From JBBRLA01 sp038231615 (GTDB taxonomy: Bacteria > Myxococcota_A > Polyangia > Palsa-1104 > JAEUJZ01): a stretch of 22,592 nt of DNA. The stretch covers positions 1-22,592 of the forward strand of contig JBBRLA010000049.1 of assembly GCA_038231615.1 (NCBI GenBank), given 5' to 3'. The notes beneath the pieces are model-generated. The model ran no database searches. It was given only the letters and a program-made list of their open reading frames with translations, and was not told the origin of the DNA. Positions 14,077 through 21,749 of this stretch are shown here, piece after piece. Within the stretch, counting starts at the first letter, position 1, and each line of letters opens with the position of its first letter. Both the position numbers and the translations under genes were made by a program.

Positions 14077-15648
14077 CTACTTCTGTAAAAATCCCGAGCG
14101 CGCCAGCCGGCGCAGGCGCTGCTCGACGATCTCGCGGATCTCCCCTGGGTCGTCGAGCGGTTTCTCGTTGTCGTCATCGAGGCGCTGCAGCTCGTAGTGC
14201 TCCGCCGCGATGTCGGAGAGCACTGCCGCCAGAAGCTCCTCCATGCCCCGGGTGCCGTCCAGCCGGCGCAGGAGCGCCCGATCCAGATCGTCCACCTCCA
14301 CGCTCTCGTGGCGCAGGTTGACGCAGCCGCTCTGTCCGCGGGTCGCCTGCAGGCGCACCAGAGACGTGGTCTCCGGGAAGGGCCCCGGCAGCGAAACGAA
14401 AGCCGGCACCCCCAGACCCAGGTGGGCGAAACCCCGGGCCACCAGATCCAGCACACTGCCGGCGAGCTGCTCCTGCGCCACAAGGGGGGCCTGCTCCGGT
14501 TTTTCCCCGGTGACCCAGGCCCACGCCGCGGTGCACAGGTCGAGAAAGGGCGCACCCCGGGGCGCCCGCTCGGTCAGGAGCCAGAGCGCCGCCTTGAGCA
14601 GCGGTTCGTGCACCGACACTCCGCGTTCCCCCGGCCCGCGAAAGGTCTCGGGCTCCTCACTGTGCACGTCCGCGGCCTCGGCCTCCGGGGTCAGCCACGA
14701 CGACACAAAGAGTGTCCGCAGTTGCGCTGGCCCGGGATCGCGGACCACCTTCGTCTCCTTGCGGCAGAGCAGCGTGCGGCGGAAGAAGCGCACGTCCAGA
14801 TGATCCAGGTGCTGTTCCTGCTCGATGAGGTCGTCGGAGGGGAGGGCGGCCAGCGCCTCCTCGCCCATCCGGGTCTTCAGGGTGCTTTGCTGGTGGGCGT
14901 CGCCCAGGTAGGCCAGGTCGGCGGCGGCGGCGGCGGCGGCGAAGTCGCGGAAGTAGACCGGCCGGTTCTCGTTGCAAAGGTGCTCGTAGAACAGGTACTC
15001 GTCGGCGAGCTGCCCGAGCAGGCGCACCTCGCTGAGCAGGAACGCGTGGGCCGGGCTGCGCTGCTCCGGGGTGTGTTCCAAAAACGAGAGGAACGCCCTG
15101 GCGCGGGCCAGCCGCTCGGTATGGGTACCCTCGCCTGCCTCGCGTCGGAGCAGGTCGCGCACCATGCCACGCATGTGCCAGCCTGGCAGGGTATTGTAGC
15201 TGATGTAGCCGACGCCATTTTGGGTCAAGCTGCGGCGCATGATATGCAAGATGGCCGCTTGCACCGGCTCCGGCACCCACGAGTAGATGCCGTGGCACAG
15301 GATGTAGTCGAAAAGGCCGTCCCCGCTCGCGCCGGTCCCGGCGTGGGCGGCATAGTCCAGGATGTCCTGGGCCCGCAGCTCGATGTTGGGCAGAGTCAGG
15401 GTCGAAATGACCTCCTGCCCGGCGGCGACCTGCCGCGCCGAAAGGTCGATGCCGACGAAGGTGCTCCCCGGCAGCGCCACCGCCAAGCCGATGAGGTTGC
15501 CACCCAGGCCGCAGCCCAGCTCCAGCACCCGGCAGCGGTCGGGCGGCGCGGGGGAGAGGCCGAAGAGGGTTGAAAGGGTGGCCAGGCGATCCGGGTGGGT
15601 CTCCTGATGGGGGAAGTCGCTGTAGAGGAAGTCTTCGTAGTCGACCAT
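14077..15648 (-). CDS. SAM-dependent methyltransferase with regulatory domain
   Basis: A protein of about 523 residues. The N-terminal class I methyltransferase domain begins with the family signature THPDRLATLSTLFGL, followed by SAM-binding motif I VLELGCGLGGN (about 41-51) and GIDLSARQ. FDYILCHGIYSWVP and YISYNTLPGWHMRGMVRD are characteristic of the group that carries the MethyTransf_Reg domain (PF10119) in the middle region. The C-terminal third resembles the winged-helix-like tail of these proteins. An Ala run (FRDFAAAAAAADLAYLG) is encoded by a GGC microsatellite at 14919-14940. The natural substrate of this family is not well defined. The ATG at 15648 is chosen; a GTG at 15669 adds seven residues, and neither has a strong ribosome site. 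Confidence 0.9.
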   Translation of the reverse strand: MVDYEDFLYSDFPHQETHPDRLATLSTLFGLSPAPPDRCRVLELGCGLGGNLIGLAVALPGSTFVGIDLSARQVAAGQEVISTLTLPNIELRAQDILDYAAHAGTGASGDGLFDYILCHGIYSWVPEPVQAAILHIMRRSLTQNGVGYISYNTLPGWHMRGMVRDLLRREAGEGTHTERLARARAFLSFLEHTPEQRSPAHAFLLSEVRLLGQLADEYLFYEHLCNENRPVYFRDFAAAAAAADLAYLGDAHQQSTLKTRMGEEALAALPSDDLIEQEQHLDHLDVRFFRRTLLCRKETKVVRDPGPAQLRTLFVSSWLTPEAEAADVHSEEPETFRGPGERGVSVHEPLLKAALWLLTERAPRGAPFLDLCTAAWAWVTGEKPEQAPLVAQEQLAGSVLDLVARGFAHLGLGVPAFVSLPGPFPETTSLVRLQATRGQSGCVNLRHESVEVDDLDRALLRRLDGTRGMEELLAAVLSDIAAEHYELQRLDDDNEKPLDDPGEIREIVEQRLRRLARSGFLQK

Positions 15649-15706
15649 GGGACCAGGCCCCGCGGACACTGCGCAAGGGCCCGATCCGATGGTATCACGG
15701 ATGCTC

Positions 15707-17068
15707 TCAGGCGGAAAGGGCCGCGGTCACGGTCTTTCCGAGGGTGATGTTCTGATCCAGGACGCTTTGCGGGACGCCCACCGCCGTGCCCAGGGTCTTG
15801 CCCCAGGCGCTCAGGGACTCGTTGGCCGGGATGTCGCCGCCGGTAGCCACTCCGGCGCCGGTCATCGAGTTGATGTCCATCGCCGTGAAGTCGTTGGCGT
15901 GGGGCGTGATCCCCCCGATGACGCCGGCCTTTATGGGCTTTCCGATGATCACCGAGACGTGGTGGTTGGCCCAGTGGTTGCGCCCCACGGTCCCGAGGGA
16001 CTTCAGCGTCCGCCCGAACACGTGCAGCGAGGCGAAGGTGACTTGATCCTGCAGGCCGTACTCCATGAGCTTGGCCATCAGCGTGCCGATCTGCTGCACC
16101 CCGGTCACCGTCTGCGCGGCCTCGGTCTTCAGGCCCATGTCCTGGTGGTTGTCCCCGCCGAAGGGCAGCTTGATCGCCACCACCGGCGTCACGTTCATCT
16201 TGATGAGGGTCGCCGCCGCCACGATCTGCCCTTCGGGGCCGTTGTCCATGATCGTGGTCAGGTTCTCCAGCAGTTGCTCGGCGATCGACCGCGCCTGGTT
16301 CCGCGAGATCGCCAGGTTGTCCACATAGGCTTTCTGGGCCGCGGTGGAGGTGCCGCTGTTCTTGACGATGGCGTAGAGCTTGTCCATGCTCTGGTCGCGG
16401 AGCTTCTGCGCACTGGTCAGGGGTCCCGCCGGGTGCGTCAGCATGTCCCGCAGGGCGGTGGCGTTCAGGTTGGGCAGCGTCCGCCCCTGGTACGTCATGT
16501 ATTCGCCGGCAGACAGACCCAGCAACGACACCGGCGGCGCCTGCACCGTTCCCAGGCACGAGGCCAGGTTGCGCGACACGATCGAGGGCAGCATCTCCCG
16601 GGCGGCGGTGTTGCCCATCAATGAGAGCACCTTGGGCATGTCCGGGTGGATGGTGGTCAGGGTCGAGTGGTGGAAGAAGCAGGTGCGGTCCAGCACCCAC
16701 TGCGGCAGCGTCGACCAGGGCAGCGCCGCCGAGACGTTCTTGCCCTTCAAGGTAAAGGCGGTCTTGGCCATCGTCGGGTCGGCGCTGTGCACCGCGTCGG
16801 CTTCATAGGTGCCCGGCACGTTGGCGTTGAGCGGATCGCCAGAACCCGAGATGCTCATGATCAGGTACTGCGCTTTGCTCTTGTCGGAGCACGCCGGCAG
16901 GGTGCCGTCCGCCGACGCCCGTCCGGGGTTCAGCAGGTACGAAATGGGCAGCCCGGTGAAAAGCGAGCGCAACCCGACAAGGCCCGCCCCGTAGAGTCCA
17001 CCGCGAAGGAGGTCTCGTCTGGAGGTGGCGGCGGCCGTATTGGCGGTCGTATTGTTTTTGGTCGTCAT
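15707..17068 (-). CDS. Tat-exported DUF1501-like protein
   Basis: A 453-residue protein with a twin-arginine signal: SRRDLLRGGLYGAGLVGL at about 16-33. The mature part resembles DUF1501, an alkaline phosphatase/sulfatase-like fold: PFGGDNHQDMG (possible metal site), a helix LMAKLMEYGLQDQVTF, then HVFGRTLKSLG, GRNHWANHHVSVIIG and KAGVIGG, all in the family's order. Metal binding is inferred from the fold; the reaction is unknown. The ATG at 17068 has AGGAG 6 bases upstream, overlapping the stop codon of the upstream gene, so the two are a translationally close operon. DUF1501 proteins are regularly encoded beside large cytochrome-domain proteins in Myxococcota and Planctomycetes, as here, which points to joint work in the periplasm or outer envelope. 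Confidence 0.85.
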   Translation of the reverse strand: MTTKNNTTANTAAATSRRDLLRGGLYGAGLVGLRSLFTGLPISYLLNPGRASADGTLPACSDKSKAQYLIMSISGSGDPLNANVPGTYEADAVHSADPTMAKTAFTLKGKNVSAALPWSTLPQWVLDRTCFFHHSTLTTIHPDMPKVLSLMGNTAAREMLPSIVSRNLASCLGTVQAPPVSLLGLSAGEYMTYQGRTLPNLNATALRDMLTHPAGPLTSAQKLRDQSMDKLYAIVKNSGTSTAAQKAYVDNLAISRNQARSIAEQLLENLTTIMDNGPEGQIVAAATLIKMNVTPVVAIKLPFGGDNHQDMGLKTEAAQTVTGVQQIGTLMAKLMEYGLQDQVTFASLHVFGRTLKSLGTVGRNHWANHHVSVIIGKPIKAGVIGGITPHANDFTAMDINSMTGAGVATGGDIPANESLSAWGKTLGTAVGVPQSVLDQNITLGKTVTAALSA

Positions 17069-17077
17069 GGTCGTCTC

Positions 17078-19108
17078 CTAGAGTCCCGACGAGATGAAGA
17101 AGGGGGAGGCGCAGGCCAGGACGAACGTCGACTTCAGCGCGTCCGTCGGCGAGAGCCCCGACATGCCGGCCGCGGCCAAGTGGTCGGAAAGGACCCGGGC
17201 CCCCGCCGCCGCCTGCGGGTCGCTGGGCGGCATGGCCATGAGGGTCTGGACCAAATCCTGCACCGCCGCCGCGCCGTTCTTGCTGGAGTAGCACTTCTGT
17301 CCGGTCTTGCAGCTCGCGGGGTCGACCACCAGCGCCGCCATCTGGGCGCACAGGTTCTCGGTCGCCGAGGTAAAGAAGAGATCCGGATCATGGGGCAGAA
17401 GCGGCGCCTCGGCCCCGCGGCTGTAGCCGCTGCCGGGGATGCCGAAGGCCAGGTTCTGGATGGTGGAGGACTTCAGGGTCAGAAGGGAGCAGGCGTCGGG
17501 GATGCCCAGCCGCCCGGAGAGCGCGGCGCACAGGTGCTCCCGGCGGGAAATGCTGATGACCAGCCCCAGCTCGTCGGCGGTCTTGGTCTCGGTGGCCTGG
17601 GTCACCAGGGGCGAGGAAAAGAGTTCGCGCACCAGGGCCTTGAAGTCGTAGTTGCTCTTGGTGAACACGTCCGCCACCCGCAGGAACTCCGGGTCGTCCG
17701 CCGCGCAGTCTGAGGAGTTGGCGTAGCGGCACAGCTTCTGCGCCCAGGCGGTGGCGAAGCGGGGGTGCGCCGCCATGGCCGCAGCCAGGTCCTTGATGCC
17801 GGTGCCCTTCACGTCTGCCGGATCGACGATGAACTCGGCGCTCTGCTGCTCCAAAGGGAGGGTCCCGAGCTGCTGGTGGAACGAGAGGGTGAAGCTCTGG
17901 CGGTAGAAGTTGCGCATCGGGTCCAGCACCCGGTGGCAGCCGTAGCACGGGGTCGAGGGGTCCACGTGGGCCGCGTCCGGCTTGCCGGTCTCGGTCACCG
18001 GCACCGCCGCGTTGGGATTGGCGATGCTTGTCCCCAGGGCCACGATCAACGCTTGGTTGGTGGTGACCCGCGCCAGGTTGCTGACGTTGGTGTCCCAGTT
18101 GGCGAAGAACGCCGGGGTGGTCATGAAGCCGGCCCGCGGGGTGGCCAGCACCAGTTCGGTGACCTTGGGGTCGCGGAATTTTGTCAGATCATAGAAGGCC
18201 GTGCGATCCTCGCCGGCCTTGGGGGCGCGGACGGTCACCATCCGCCAGGCGCTCCAGTCGGCAATGGTGAACTGGCTGGTGGTCGAGCCGCATCCGGGGC
18301 GCCCGCCGAAGATCATGTCCATGGACTCGGTCAGCGCAGCCAGGTAGGCCTGCTCGCGCTTGGCCACCGGCACCATCATCGGATCGATGGTCAAAGGGTA
18401 CTTCAGGCAGTTCGCGTTGAGTCCGGTGTAGGGCTTGGGGTCGTACCAGGTCATGAAGTTGGGGCTGGTCGGGTCCAGAGTCTGAGACAGGGGGATGACG
18501 GTGTCCTTCTGTCGGGTGTACTTGAACTGGGGGTACTTCTGCGGAATCCACCCTGACGAGGAGACCGCCGCATCGTCCACCGGCACCGCGTCGTTGTAGG
18601 CCAAAAACGCCATGAGCGGCGGGTTCAGCATGTAGCGCTGGGTGGTGGCCACCTCGGTGAAGGGACGGCCCTCATCGATGAGCTGCAGGGCGGTCAAGGG
18701 GAAGCTGACCTCCTGGCTGTAAAGGAAGTACGCCTTGTCCAACCCGTTCCACGGGTTGGTGGTGTGGCCGAGCTGCTCGTCGAACTGGTTGACCGCGAGC
18801 TGAGTCTGCTGGAAGGCCTGGGTGAAGAAGGCGGCCATCTTCCCCTTGAACTCCGGCTGCATCATCCACTGACTGATGAGCGTCGGCAGCATCTTCGGGT
18901 CGGCGTTGACGGCCACAAGCTCGTTGTTGGTGGGGGCCTGCCCGGTCAGCAGGTTCTTGACCTTGGTGGTGTAGGCATCCGGGGCCGCTCCGATCATCGG
19001 CGTCGGCACCGGGGTCATGTCCGGGGGTGCGTCGCCGCAGGCCGCAAGGGCCAATGTCAGGCAGGCTCCGACTTTTCCGGCACGGGTCCGCAGGTACATC
19101 TCTGCCAT
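17078..19108 (-). CDS. Exported lipoprotein with a CxxCH motif, DUF1592/DUF1588-like
   Basis: A protein of about 676 residues. The signal sequence MAEMYLRTRAGKVGACL is followed by LALAA before the lipobox Cys24. An early segment (NLLTGQAPTNNELV, then QWMMQPEFKGKMAAFF) resembles the helical DUF1592-type start of planctomycete/myxobacterial cytochrome proteins. A single CYGCH motif (Cys388, Cys391, His392) in PCYGCHRVLDPMRNFYRQSF is the classic class I c-type haem attachment site, so it is probably a mono-haem protein; the axial sixth ligand cannot be assigned. The start at 19108 is chosen because AAGGAG lies at 19118-19123, 9 bases upstream; a longer frame from 19183 lacks a signal. The DUF1501 gene follows after 9 bp. 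Envelope redox or substrate handling is plausible but unproven. Confidence 0.82.
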   Translation of the reverse strand: MAEMYLRTRAGKVGACLTLALAACGDAPPDMTPVPTPMIGAAPDAYTTKVKNLLTGQAPTNNELVAVNADPKMLPTLISQWMMQPEFKGKMAAFFTQAFQQTQLAVNQFDEQLGHTTNPWNGLDKAYFLYSQEVSFPLTALQLIDEGRPFTEVATTQRYMLNPPLMAFLAYNDAVPVDDAAVSSSGWIPQKYPQFKYTRQKDTVIPLSQTLDPTSPNFMTWYDPKPYTGLNANCLKYPLTIDPMMVPVAKREQAYLAALTESMDMIFGGRPGCGSTTSQFTIADWSAWRMVTVRAPKAGEDRTAFYDLTKFRDPKVTELVLATPRAGFMTTPAFFANWDTNVSNLARVTTNQALIVALGTSIANPNAAVPVTETGKPDAAHVDPSTPCYGCHRVLDPMRNFYRQSFTLSFHQQLGTLPLEQQSAEFIVDPADVKGTGIKDLAAAMAAHPRFATAWAQKLCRYANSSDCAADDPEFLRVADVFTKSNYDFKALVRELFSSPLVTQATETKTADELGLVISISRREHLCAALSGRLGIPDACSLLTLKSSTIQNLAFGIPGSGYSRGAEAPLLPHDPDLFFTSATENLCAQMAALVVDPASCKTGQKCYSSKNGAAAVQDLVQTLMAMPPSDPQAAAGARVLSDHLAAAGMSGLSPTDALKSTFVLACASPFFISSGL

Positions 19109-19371
19109 GGAATCGTTCTCCTTGGCATGGTTGACGAGATTCCCCCGCGGGGAGTTCCCAGAAAAACCGCAGGTCAAGGGCAAATCGACCGGGCAGGGTC
19201 TCCTTTCGCGGGACGTGCCCTTGTAGAAAGGCAGGTTGCCGTTCAGTTGAGGTCAAGGTGCCCTGATTGTCCGCGCGATTGCCTGGGTCGTGCTGCTGGG
19301 AAGCACGGCGTGGTTCCTGTGCGGCCTCTTCCATCCGCCCTGGCGTTTCCACTGGTGAGGATAGGTGTTCT
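19109..19371. other. Intergenic region upstream of the CxxCH lipoprotein operon
   Basis: About 260 bp with no supportable gene. It should hold the promoter of the leftward DUF1501 operon, but no convincing -35/-10 pair stood out. A hydrophobic reading frame (19266-19355) has no normal start codon. An AGGATA/TATCCT inverted repeat at about 19357-19376 overlaps the antitoxin stop codon and has no T-tract. Confidence 0.6.
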
Positions 19372-19821
19372 TTATCCTACTTCGTCCTCAGTATGGCCCC
19401 AGAAATCCAGCAGCTCACGCACCCGCCCCTGCGGGTCCCGGGCGATCAGGGCCAGTTCGCTGACCAGCTCCGGGCTGGGGTCGCGATCTCCCGACTTGAG
19501 CTTGGACAGATATCCCTGCGACAGTCCGAGCATCGCCTCAAGCCGCTGCTGGGAAATGCACGCCGAAATCACCACGATCGCTTTCCTCACCCGGTGGCGC
19601 AGTTCCTCTCGATAGATGGGCTCCAGGGCAGCATCCACCCGCTGCGCGGTCGCCTCGTCGAACCACTCGGTGCCGCACTGGTCGCAGGTGGGGATCTCCA
19701 GATCTGCCGGCACCGACAGGTTCGCCATGTTCCGGTGCGGGGTCCGCCGCCCCGGCCTGGCCAGGAGCCGGACCTGACCGACCCCACACTCGCGGCATCG
19801 ACGCTGCTTGAATTCGCTCAT
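19372..19821 (-). CDS. MqsA-like antitoxin (zinc-binding plus HTH)
   Basis: A 149-residue antitoxin and probable autorepressor. The N-terminal half has two Cys pairs (Cys9/Cys12 in CRECG and Cys46/Cys49 in CDQCG), the pattern of the structural zinc site in MqsA, with 33 residues between pairs against 30 in E. coli MqsA. The C-terminal half is a helix-turn-helix of the XRE/MqsA type (QQRLEAMLGLSQGYLSKLKSG). The ATG at 19821 overlaps the toxin stop codon as ATGA, so the two are translationally coupled with the toxin first, the usual order for MqsRA. The in-frame extension upstream of 19821 overlaps the toxin gene and is not supported. It is expected to bind the palindrome in the toxin promoter. 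Confidence 0.82.
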   Translation of the reverse strand: MSEFKQRRCRECGVGQVRLLARPGRRTPHRNMANLSVPADLEIPTCDQCGTEWFDEATAQRVDAALEPIYREELRHRVRKAIVVISACISQQRLEAMLGLSQGYLSKLKSGDRDPSPELVSELALIARDPQGRVRELLDFWGHTEDEVG

Positions 19822-20150
19822 GGCTTCACCGTTCCTGCATTGGTCTTCAGCGGACGCTCCAGCGGGTGGAAGGAAATGACGGCCCCCTCGGGGATGCTCT
19901 CGTCGATGGTGAGCTTGACATACCAACCTGCCCCCTCCAGCCGGACTCCGTAGACGTCCGCGCGATCCCATGTCAACTGAAGGGTCTCGCAGAAGTCCCG
20001 GACGGTGAGGTTGAGAAGGGTCTGCCTGGCTGCCTGGACCGCGGCATCGCGGGTCTTGAAAAAGACCAGCGCACGCCCCACTTGAACGAAGATCTGGCCG
20101 GCTGCTGCCATCCGATGCACTCGTTCAAGGGGCCAGTGCGGCATCCGCAT
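19818..20150 (-). CDS. MqsR-like toxin (putative mRNA interferase)
   Basis: A protein of about 110 residues, close in length to E. coli MqsR (98). The start region MPHWPLERVHRMAAAGQIF aligns in pattern with TPHTRLSQVKKLVNAGQV of MqsR, and the end DVYGVRLEGAGWYVKLTI, followed by VISFHP, matches the DVYRPRLVTGQVYLKITV and VSFKEK core of the RelE-like fold. If active it would cut mRNA, GCU-specific in E. coli MqsR; specificity here is unknown. It is followed with a 4-base overlap by its antitoxin. The start could be the ATG at 20150 or the ATG two codons later (20144); no ribosome site precedes either, in keeping with a leaderless message (see the promoter feature). Confidence 0.75.
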   Translation of the reverse strand: MRMPHWPLERVHRMAAAGQIFVQVGRALVFFKTRDAAVQAARQTLLNLTVRDFCETLQLTWDRADVYGVRLEGAGWYVKLTIDESIPEGAVISFHPLERPLKTNAGTVKP

Positions 20151-20156
20151 GGATGA

Positions 20157-20184
20157 AGTTTATTTGGACTCAGTCCAAAGTCAA
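20157..20184 (-). promoter_or_regulatory. Predicted promoter of the MqsRA-like operon
   Basis: On the minus strand TTGACT (20184-20179) is separated by 16 bp from TAAACT (20162-20157). The implied transcription start is at about 20150-20151, essentially at the toxin ATG. Four or five of six bases match the sigma-70 consensus in each box. Confidence 0.5.
20163..20179. promoter_or_regulatory. Perfect palindrome, likely antitoxin operator
   Basis: TTTGGACTCAGTCCAAA is a perfect 17-bp inverted repeat (8-bp arms, one central base). It fills the spacer between the predicted -35 and -10 boxes, the classic position for repression by an antitoxin HTH dimer. Confidence 0.65.
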
Positions 20185-20253
20185 GGCGTTTGAAAGACGA
20201 AATGGTGGCCCCTCAGAAACGCTCCTGCCAGGAAAGGAAACAAGGCAACACCG

Positions 20254-20646
20254 TCACGTTCTCACTCCCCTGTCGTCCTGCCTCATTGAGGCAATCGGTC
20301 GCGCCAGTATCCCGGCCGGCCGCGCGCCAGCGTGATCTGCCCTACAGACGGGAGCCAGTTCTGGGCTCTCCATCTCGTAGGCGACCTGCACCGGAGTTCT
20401 GCCTTCAGGCAGTCGGTAGGTGCAGCTCACCTCGCCAATCATCTCGAAGCTCACCCAGTGTCGCTGCCGATCCGGGGCTGGCGCATGCGGCGCTCGTATT
20501 CGGCCGATAGACAGTCGTGGCGCGGTCACAGGGGGCTTATAACGTGCACTCGCCCCGACCGGCACGAGGGTAGCGCCGGTTTTCGGCATCGCGAAGACCT
20601 GGCCAAGAGCCAGACCTTTGACACGGAGGTTTGCCTTGTGAGGCAT
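20254..20646 (-). CDS. Hypothetical protein
   Basis: A 130-residue frame with natural-looking codon use and amino-acid composition. It includes a beta-like middle (RHWVSFEMIGEVSCTYRLP, then VQVAYEMESPELAPV) and an Arg/Ala-rich C-terminal tail. AAGGA lies 3 bases before the ATG at 20646, short spacing but the only candidate. No family was recognised, and no signal peptide or membrane segment is visible. It lies between two toxin-antitoxin loci and is divergent from the orphan antitoxin-like gene, with only 25 bp between the starts. It could be a decayed gene or an unrecognised toxin or immunity factor. Confidence is low because overlapping frames on the other strand are also open. Confidence 0.4.
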   Translation of the reverse strand: MPHKANLRVKGLALGQVFAMPKTGATLVPVGASARYKPPVTAPRLSIGRIRAPHAPAPDRQRHWVSFEMIGEVSCTYRLPEGRTPVQVAYEMESPELAPVCRADHAGARPAGILARPIASMRQDDRGVRT

Positions 20647-20671
20647 TCATCCTTGCAGTAGGGTACTTGGC

Positions 20672-20917
20672 ATGAGTTCAGTGAAAGCGAAGGCGCTGGA
20701 GGTCATCTCCATGCTGCCCGACGATATTGATTCGCAGCAGCTCATTCATCGTCTGATGCAGGTTCTGCGAATCCAGTCTGGTCTGAAGGAGCGTCGACTC
20801 AAGCAAGACGGCAGCGAACGCCTTCCAGCGGAATCTCTGTGGGGCACCCTGCGAGGCTCCGTCCACATGAAGCCCAGTTTGGACCTCACGCAGCCAGTGT
20901 TGGACGATCCTTGGTAG
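20672..20917 (+). CDS. Orphan antitoxin-like small protein
   Basis: An 81-residue protein. The first part (VISMLPDDIDSQQLIHRLM, then LRIQSGLKE) follows the pattern of small antitoxins with a LPDD-x-x-x-x-x-x-I-x-x-R-L motif and a closing I-x-x-GL helix. The end (ESLWGTLRGSVHMKPSLDLT, then LDDPW) follows the G-x-x-x-G-x-h-x-M-x-x-D-h-x-x-P-L-x-D tail of DUF2281/VapB-like antitoxins, where the tail inserts into a PIN-domain toxin. No PIN-domain or other toxin gene follows on this strand; the next gene is convergent. It may be an orphan that neutralises a toxin elsewhere, or the leftover of a broken pair. No strong ribosome site is visible. Confidence 0.55.
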   Translation: MSSVKAKALEVISMLPDDIDSQQLIHRLMQVLRIQSGLKERRLKQDGSERLPAESLWGTLRGSVHMKPSLDLTQPVLDDPW

Positions 20918-20955
20918 GTTGGTGAGGGTACCCGCGCTGGGCGTCTCCGTCCTGA

Positions 20956-21402
20956 TCAGCGAAACGGCCCAGGTTTCCGCGCCGCCTGATCTCTTGCGGT
21001 CAGGTCGATGTCGAACCGGGTGACTACTTCGTCGAGAATAACCGCGACCTTGTCAGCAAGCACCGCGAACTTGGTGCCGACCGGCGCCGCTGGCACACGA
21101 CCTGCCGGGGTGGGATATCGGAATGCTGTCGCATAGTCTTCCAGCACGGCGATTTCGGCCAGTTGCGTTTTGAGTGGGTTCGCGTCAGGAACGCCCTCAT
21201 CTACCATCTGGCGTAAGCTGTGCCTGATTCCCGCGTGGACCCCCTCTGATGTCAATATTGCCCGAATGATCTTTTCCGCGGCCTGCTCGCACAGGTAGAT
21301 CGCATTGCGATTGTTCCGCGATGCCAGCAGGCGTGCGCCATCAAGATCTTCCCGAGCAATTCGCACCAGGCTCGCAATGAGAATCGAGGATTTATCGCTC
21401 AT
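20956..21402 (-). CDS. HEPN-domain protein, partner of the MNT gene
   Basis: A 148-residue all-helical HEPN protein (PF05168-like): LVRIAREDLDGARLLASRN opens the fold, YLCEQAAEKIIRAILTSEGV is the central helix, H-S-L-R follows, and EDYATAFRYPTP is the family's third-helix signature. In type VII toxin-antitoxin pairs, HepT-type HEPN proteins are RNases or RNA-binding toxins silenced by MNT-mediated AMPylation. A clean Arg-x4-6-His catalytic motif is not obvious here, so catalysis is uncertain. The ATG at 21402 overlaps the 3' end of the MNT gene by 11 bp, giving translational coupling. An alternative role is a two-part nucleotidyltransferase complex. Confidence 0.82.
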   Translation of the reverse strand: MSDKSSILIASLVRIAREDLDGARLLASRNNRNAIYLCEQAAEKIIRAILTSEGVHAGIRHSLRQMVDEGVPDANPLKTQLAEIAVLEDYATAFRYPTPAGRVPAAPVGTKFAVLADKVAVILDEVVTRFDIDLTARDQAARKPGPFR

Positions 21403-21736
21403 AGAGTAGAGTGCCTTCTGTGGCGACGGAGTAGGAAAGTGTATTGACGGTATGCTTCCAGTCGCGGAAATCGCTGGCTCGGCATGGAATCACGTCGGCA
21501 TATACGCCGCGCAAGACCTTCTTCAGCTTCCATACTTCCCCAGGGTCCAATGCGCTTTCGTCTGTATCATCTGGGACCACGACAAACAGATCCCAGTCGC
21601 TTGATGGTCTGGCCTCGCCGCGTGCGCGGCTGCCGAAGAGCCAGACTTGCTCCGGACGGAGCCGCTCCCTGATGGAGTCCAGCAGCGGCATGATGGGACT
21701 CAGGTCAATCTGGGCTTGGCCTGGCCTGATCGTCAC
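21392..21736 (-). CDS. Minimal nucleotidyltransferase (MNT family)
   Basis: A 114-residue protein of the DNA polymerase beta-like nucleotidyltransferase superfamily. GSRARG (35-40) is followed by DWD (Asp47 and Asp49), and a third acidic residue, Asp81, lies in VYADVIPC; together these are the complete metal-binding set, so the enzyme should be active. In MntA/HepT systems it transfers AMP to the HEPN toxin. The gene comes first and the HEPN gene second, with an 11-bp overlap. The GTG start at 21736 is supported by AAGGTG about 5 bases upstream. Third-position G/C bias is weaker than in the neighbouring core genes, in line with horizontal transfer. Confidence 0.88.
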   Translation of the reverse strand: MTIRPGQAQIDLSPIMPLLDSIRERLRPEQVWLFGSRARGEARPSSDWDLFVVVPDDTDESALDPGEVWKLKKVLRGVYADVIPCRASDFRDWKHTVNTLSYSVATEGTLLYER

Positions 21737-21749
21737 ACTCGCACCTTGA

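Noticed and set aside
19266..19358. Short hydrophobic peptide frame (AWVVLLGSTAWFLCGLF) upstream of the CxxCH operon
   Set aside because: It has no ATG, GTG or TTG start at its beginning and no ribosome site; it may be a remnant of a membrane gene but cannot be supported as a gene.
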